Source: Eubacteriaceae bacterium Marseille-Q4139 (GTDB lineage Bacteria; Bacillota; Clostridia; Lachnospirales; Lachnospiraceae). From it: a stretch of 64,000 nt of DNA. A program made the position numbers and the translations under genes. The stretch lies in NCBI GenBank assembly GCA_018223415.1, contig JAGTTQ010000001.1:2019865-2083864 (forward strand). The letters run 5' to 3'. Every line of letters begins with the position of its first letter. The first letter of the stretch is position 1. The notes under the pieces were generated by a model. That model saw nothing but the letters and a program-made list of their open reading frames with translations. It was not told where the DNA came from and made no database searches. Below, in pieces: positions 61,564 through 64,000 of this stretch.

Positions 61564-62754
61564 ATGGAGGAAGCAAAGAAAAGAATCGCAGCGGCCATCG
61601 ACGAAGCGAGGGAAGACTTGCTGGCGCTGTCAAAGAACATCCACGACAATCCGGAGCTGGGGTTTGAGGAATTTAAAGCCCTGGAATTCATAAGCGAAAC
61701 CCTGGAAAAGCATGGATACCAGGTACAGAAGGGATACGGCGGCCTCCCGACTTCGTTCCGTGCCGAAAAAGCAGGAAAAGAAGACGGCCCGACGGTGGCA
61801 TTTTTAGCGGAGTATGACGCGTTAAACGGCGTCGGCCACGGCTGCGGCCATAACCTGATCGCTACCTGCTCGGTGGGCGCATTCCTGGGGCTGGCATCCA
61901 TGATGGAAGACCTCCCCGGACGCATCTGCATCATCGGCACGCCGGCGGAAGAGGGCGGTGCCGGAAAGGTGAAGCTTTTGAGAAACGGCGCCTTTGACGA
62001 TGTGGATTTTGCCATGATGATGCATCCGTCCAGCGGCGGTTCCAATCTGGTGGGACGCGGCGGCCGTGCAGCCTGCACGGTAAAGGTGCATTTTAAAGGC
62101 AGGGGTGCCCATTCCTCTGCGCCGAAAAACGGAATCAACGCCCTGAGCGCCGTCATTTCCGTGTTTAATCAGATCGACCTGCTGCGGCCGACCTTTGATC
62201 CCCAGGACAACATCAACGGCATCATCACAAACGGCGGCGCCGCGGCCAACATCATCCCGGCTGAGGCGGCCTGCGCGTTCTGTCTCCGCGCCGACACCAT
62301 GAAGCGGATCGAAGAGCTGATTGAGATTGTGAAGAAATGTGCGGCAAACGCCGAGAACCTGACCGGCGCAAAGGCCGAGGTTTCCTGGGACGATATTTCC
62401 GCCGAGCGGTACCCCAATAAGCCCATGTGCCAGGCCTTTAAGGACAACATGGCTTCTCAGGGAATCGAGATGACATGGCCGGATCCCAACAAACAGTACG
62501 GTTCGTCGGATATCGGAAACGTCTCCATCAAAATCCCTGCGATCCATGACTATCTGTCCATCACAGACGATAAAGAAATCCAGGCCCACACGACGGAATA
62601 CGCCGCGGCAGCCGGAACACCGGAGGCACAGGAGGTCTGCTTAAAGGGCGCCAAGGGCCTTGCCATGACAGGCTGCGATATCCTTTCAAGTGAAGCGTTC
62701 CAAAAGGAGATCCGCGAATACCACGACAAACAGATCCCGGATTTCTATAAATAA
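61564..62754 (+). CDS. M20-family amidohydrolase (AbgB/ACY1L2-like)
   Basis: 396 aa. Zinc-peptidase fold with GVGHGCGHNLIAT (histidine ligand), TPAEEGGAGK (glutamates), MMMHPSSG and a dimerisation lid (about 175-300, GRGAHSSAPKNGINAL). The HxCGHN motif and lack of a second catalytic domain place it in the M20D group of aminoacyl or p-aminobenzoyl-glutamate hydrolases. AAAGGGG lies about 10 bases before ATG 61564. Probably an operon with the serine hydrolase 30 bases on, hinting at turnover of a shared amide-type substrate. Confidence 0.9.
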   Translation: MEEAKKRIAAAIDEAREDLLALSKNIHDNPELGFEEFKALEFISETLEKHGYQVQKGYGGLPTSFRAEKAGKEDGPTVAFLAEYDALNGVGHGCGHNLIATCSVGAFLGLASMMEDLPGRICIIGTPAEEGGAGKVKLLRNGAFDDVDFAMMMHPSSGGSNLVGRGGRAACTVKVHFKGRGAHSSAPKNGINALSAVISVFNQIDLLRPTFDPQDNINGIITNGGAAANIIPAEAACAFCLRADTMKRIEELIEIVKKCAANAENLTGAKAEVSWDDISAERYPNKPMCQAFKDNMASQGIEMTWPDPNKQYGSSDIGNVSIKIPAIHDYLSITDDKEIQAHTTEYAAAAGTPEAQEVCLKGAKGLAMTGCDILSSEAFQKEIREYHDKQIPDFYK

Positions 62755-62783
62755 GGCTGACAGAATCAAAACAGGAGAAGCAA

Positions 62784-64000
62784 ATGAACAGAATCACAAA
62801 GGCAAATAAGATTTTATTTGAGGAGCTTGTGAACCGCATCCGCGCGGAATACCAGGCGGCCGGCATCGCCGCGGCCGTCGTGGACGCCGGCGGGAACACC
62901 GTGTACGAAGAATTTTTCGGTTCCCGCGACACGGAAAAACAGCTCCCCATAGATGAAAATACCATCTTCGGCGTGGCTTCCGTCACGAAATCCTTTGCAG
63001 CGCTTTCCATCATGCAGCTCGCCGAAAGCGGGAAGATCGACCTGGAAGCGCCGGTGAGCCGGTACATCCCGGAATTTACAAATAAAAACCAGGAGCCGGT
63101 GAAGGTGCATCATTTCCTCTGCCACAGCGGCGGCTTCTACCCGCTCCACAGAACGACGATCCGGGAGATTGCCGGAAAACTTGGCATCGACATGGAGAAA
63201 GCAGACGACCTGGCGTACAGCGAAGAGCTGGCGGCCGCCGGGACGAAAGCCGTGGCTGAACTTTTAGATGCCCAGACGAAAGATCACGGCCTCATCGGAA
63301 AGCCGGGCGAATACATGAGCTACTGCAACGACGGCTTCGGCCTGCTTTCGGAGATTGTCCGCAGGGAGGGCGGCGAGAAGTCCTTTGCCGGGTATGTGAA
63401 AAAACATATTTTAGAGCCCCTTGGTATGGAGAGGAGCGGCTGCGACTACCTTCGTCCGGCCGCAGATGAAAATGCCGCCACTTTATATAAGAAGAGAGAC
63501 GGCCGCATGACAGGCTTAAAGGACTACTATGACAACGCCTTTGTCCTGGCAGGAGCCGGTTCCATGAAATCCACGGTTTCCGACATGAAAAAATACATAG
63601 CCATGTACTTAAACCATGGAAAAACCCAGGACGGAAGCCGCATTCTTTCCATGTCCGGCGTCCGCGCCATGTGCCGGCCGCGGATCGAATACCGGCCGGA
63701 AAGCTATTATGCCTATGGGCTTTCCGTGAAGAAGCTGGACGATTTGACGGTCATCGAGCACGGCGGGAGCCTGACAGGCGTCTCGTCCAACATGTCCTGG
63801 TCCTACGATGCAGGCGCGGGCGTCATCATCCTCTGCAACACGTCGGACGTGCCGGTGAGCACCATCGCCGACGCAGCCATGCGGATGTACTGCGGGAGAA
63901 ACCCCATGGGAGCCGGAACCATGTACCAGGAGATTTCCTGGAGCGAAGAGCGGAAGGCGGCCGCCTGCGGCCGTTACGGCTCGGGCGAGGGCGACGGCAT
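62784..64000 (+). CDS. Serine hydrolase, beta-lactamase/class C family, 3' partial
   Basis: 405 codons are open to the window end with no stop. ATG 62784 has AGGAG about 7 bases upstream. Motifs of the penicillin-recognising fold: SVTK (SxxK, catalytic serine and lysine, about residues 72-75), YCN (YxN) in MSYCNDGFG, and HGG in IEHGGSLTG replacing KTG. No signal peptide, so it is cytosolic: more likely an esterase or peptidase than a beta-lactamase. Its C-terminal extension is cut by the window. Confidence 0.88.
   Translation, partial: MNRITKANKILFEELVNRIRAEYQAAGIAAAVVDAGGNTVYEEFFGSRDTEKQLPIDENTIFGVASVTKSFAALSIMQLAESGKIDLEAPVSRYIPEFTNKNQEPVKVHHFLCHSGGFYPLHRTTIREIAGKLGIDMEKADDLAYSEELAAAGTKAVAELLDAQTKDHGLIGKPGEYMSYCNDGFGLLSEIVRREGGEKSFAGYVKKHILEPLGMERSGCDYLRPAADENAATLYKKRDGRMTGLKDYYDNAFVLAGAGSMKSTVSDMKKYIAMYLNHGKTQDGSRILSMSGVRAMCRPRIEYRPESYYAYGLSVKKLDDLTVIEHGGSLTGVSSNMSWSYDAGAGVIILCNTSDVPVSTIADAAMRMYCGRNPMGAGTMYQEISWSEERKAAACGRYGSGEGDG

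Noticed and set aside
62784..64000. Beta-lactamase resistance gene
   Set aside because: The SxxK/YxN motifs fit, but there is no signal peptide and HGG replaces KTG, which points to a general serine hydrolase.

Overview
The window looks like chromosome from a spore-forming, low-to-mid GC Firmicute of the Lachnospiraceae (Clostridium cluster XIVa, Enterocloster/Hungatella-like). This is inferred from gene content and style: strong AAGGAGG ribosome binding sites, a gdpP-rplI-dnaB operon, mecA, cwlD next to a YaaH-like GH18 enzyme, an ECF riboflavin transporter under an FMN riboswitch, a short CbiK, a DUF1858 protein and a VanW-family protein. The species cannot be fixed from sequence alone.

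Layout. (1) 1-7.96 kb is visibly AT-rich and holds the end of an ABC-2 polysaccharide exporter permease, its ATPase with a C-terminal glycan-recognition domain, an FkbM methyltransferase on a long coiled coil, a double GT4 glycosyltransferase and a GT-C-like membrane protein. (2) 7.99-16.04 kb changes abruptly to higher GC and continues on the same strand with a polyprenyl-phosphate-type GT2, a nitroreductase, an uncharacterised 541-aa protein, a flippase-like membrane protein, UDP-glucose dehydrogenase, phosphohexomutase and mannose-6-phosphate isomerase. Together these make, lipid-link and export a surface glycan. (3) 16.4-19.8 kb is a loose region with a GT2, a small XRE regulator, a truncated pyruvate-kinase paralogue and a zinc-ribbon protein. 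(4) 20.2-24.1 kb is gdpP-rplI-dnaB. (5) 24.2-27.0 kb has an Rpn/PD-(D/E)XK nuclease gene split by a complete IS3-family element with a 3-bp target duplication, followed by a 186-bp multi-stem element. (6) 27-30 kb carries MerR, CbiK, ferredoxin, DUF1858 and MecA genes. (7) 30.2-32.6 kb is a three-gene set: a Ser/Thr kinase fused to a degenerate MinD/ParA-like P-loop domain, a second degenerate P-loop protein and an unrecognised small protein. It is the best candidate here for an undescribed system. (8) 32.7-32.9 kb is a 111-bp structured tandem repeat. (9) 33-36.5 kb has spore cell-wall enzymes and a DMT transporter. (10) 36.5-42.1 kb is an opp-type ABC importer on the minus strand. (11) 42.3-44.2 kb is FMN riboswitch, ribU and a creatininase-family hydrolase. 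(12) 44.5-54.4 kb is mostly housekeeping: Sua5, dCMP deaminase, radical SAM, endonuclease III, an exonuclease, VanW, Lrp, aminotransferase and TrmL. (13) 54.5-61.0 kb on the minus strand has a diguanylate cyclase, an SbcCD/YhaNO-like pair and asnS. (14) 61.5-64 kb has an M20 amidohydrolase and a serine hydrolase cut by the window end.

A dispersed repeat occurs in three copies with a 60-bp alignable core (17.9, 44.4 and 61.4 kb), with related palindromes at 42.5 kb; two of the three copies end in a terminator-shaped hairpin. No tRNA, rRNA, CRISPR array or prophage was found. GC statements are by eye, and all family assignments come from motifs read in the translations, not from database searches.
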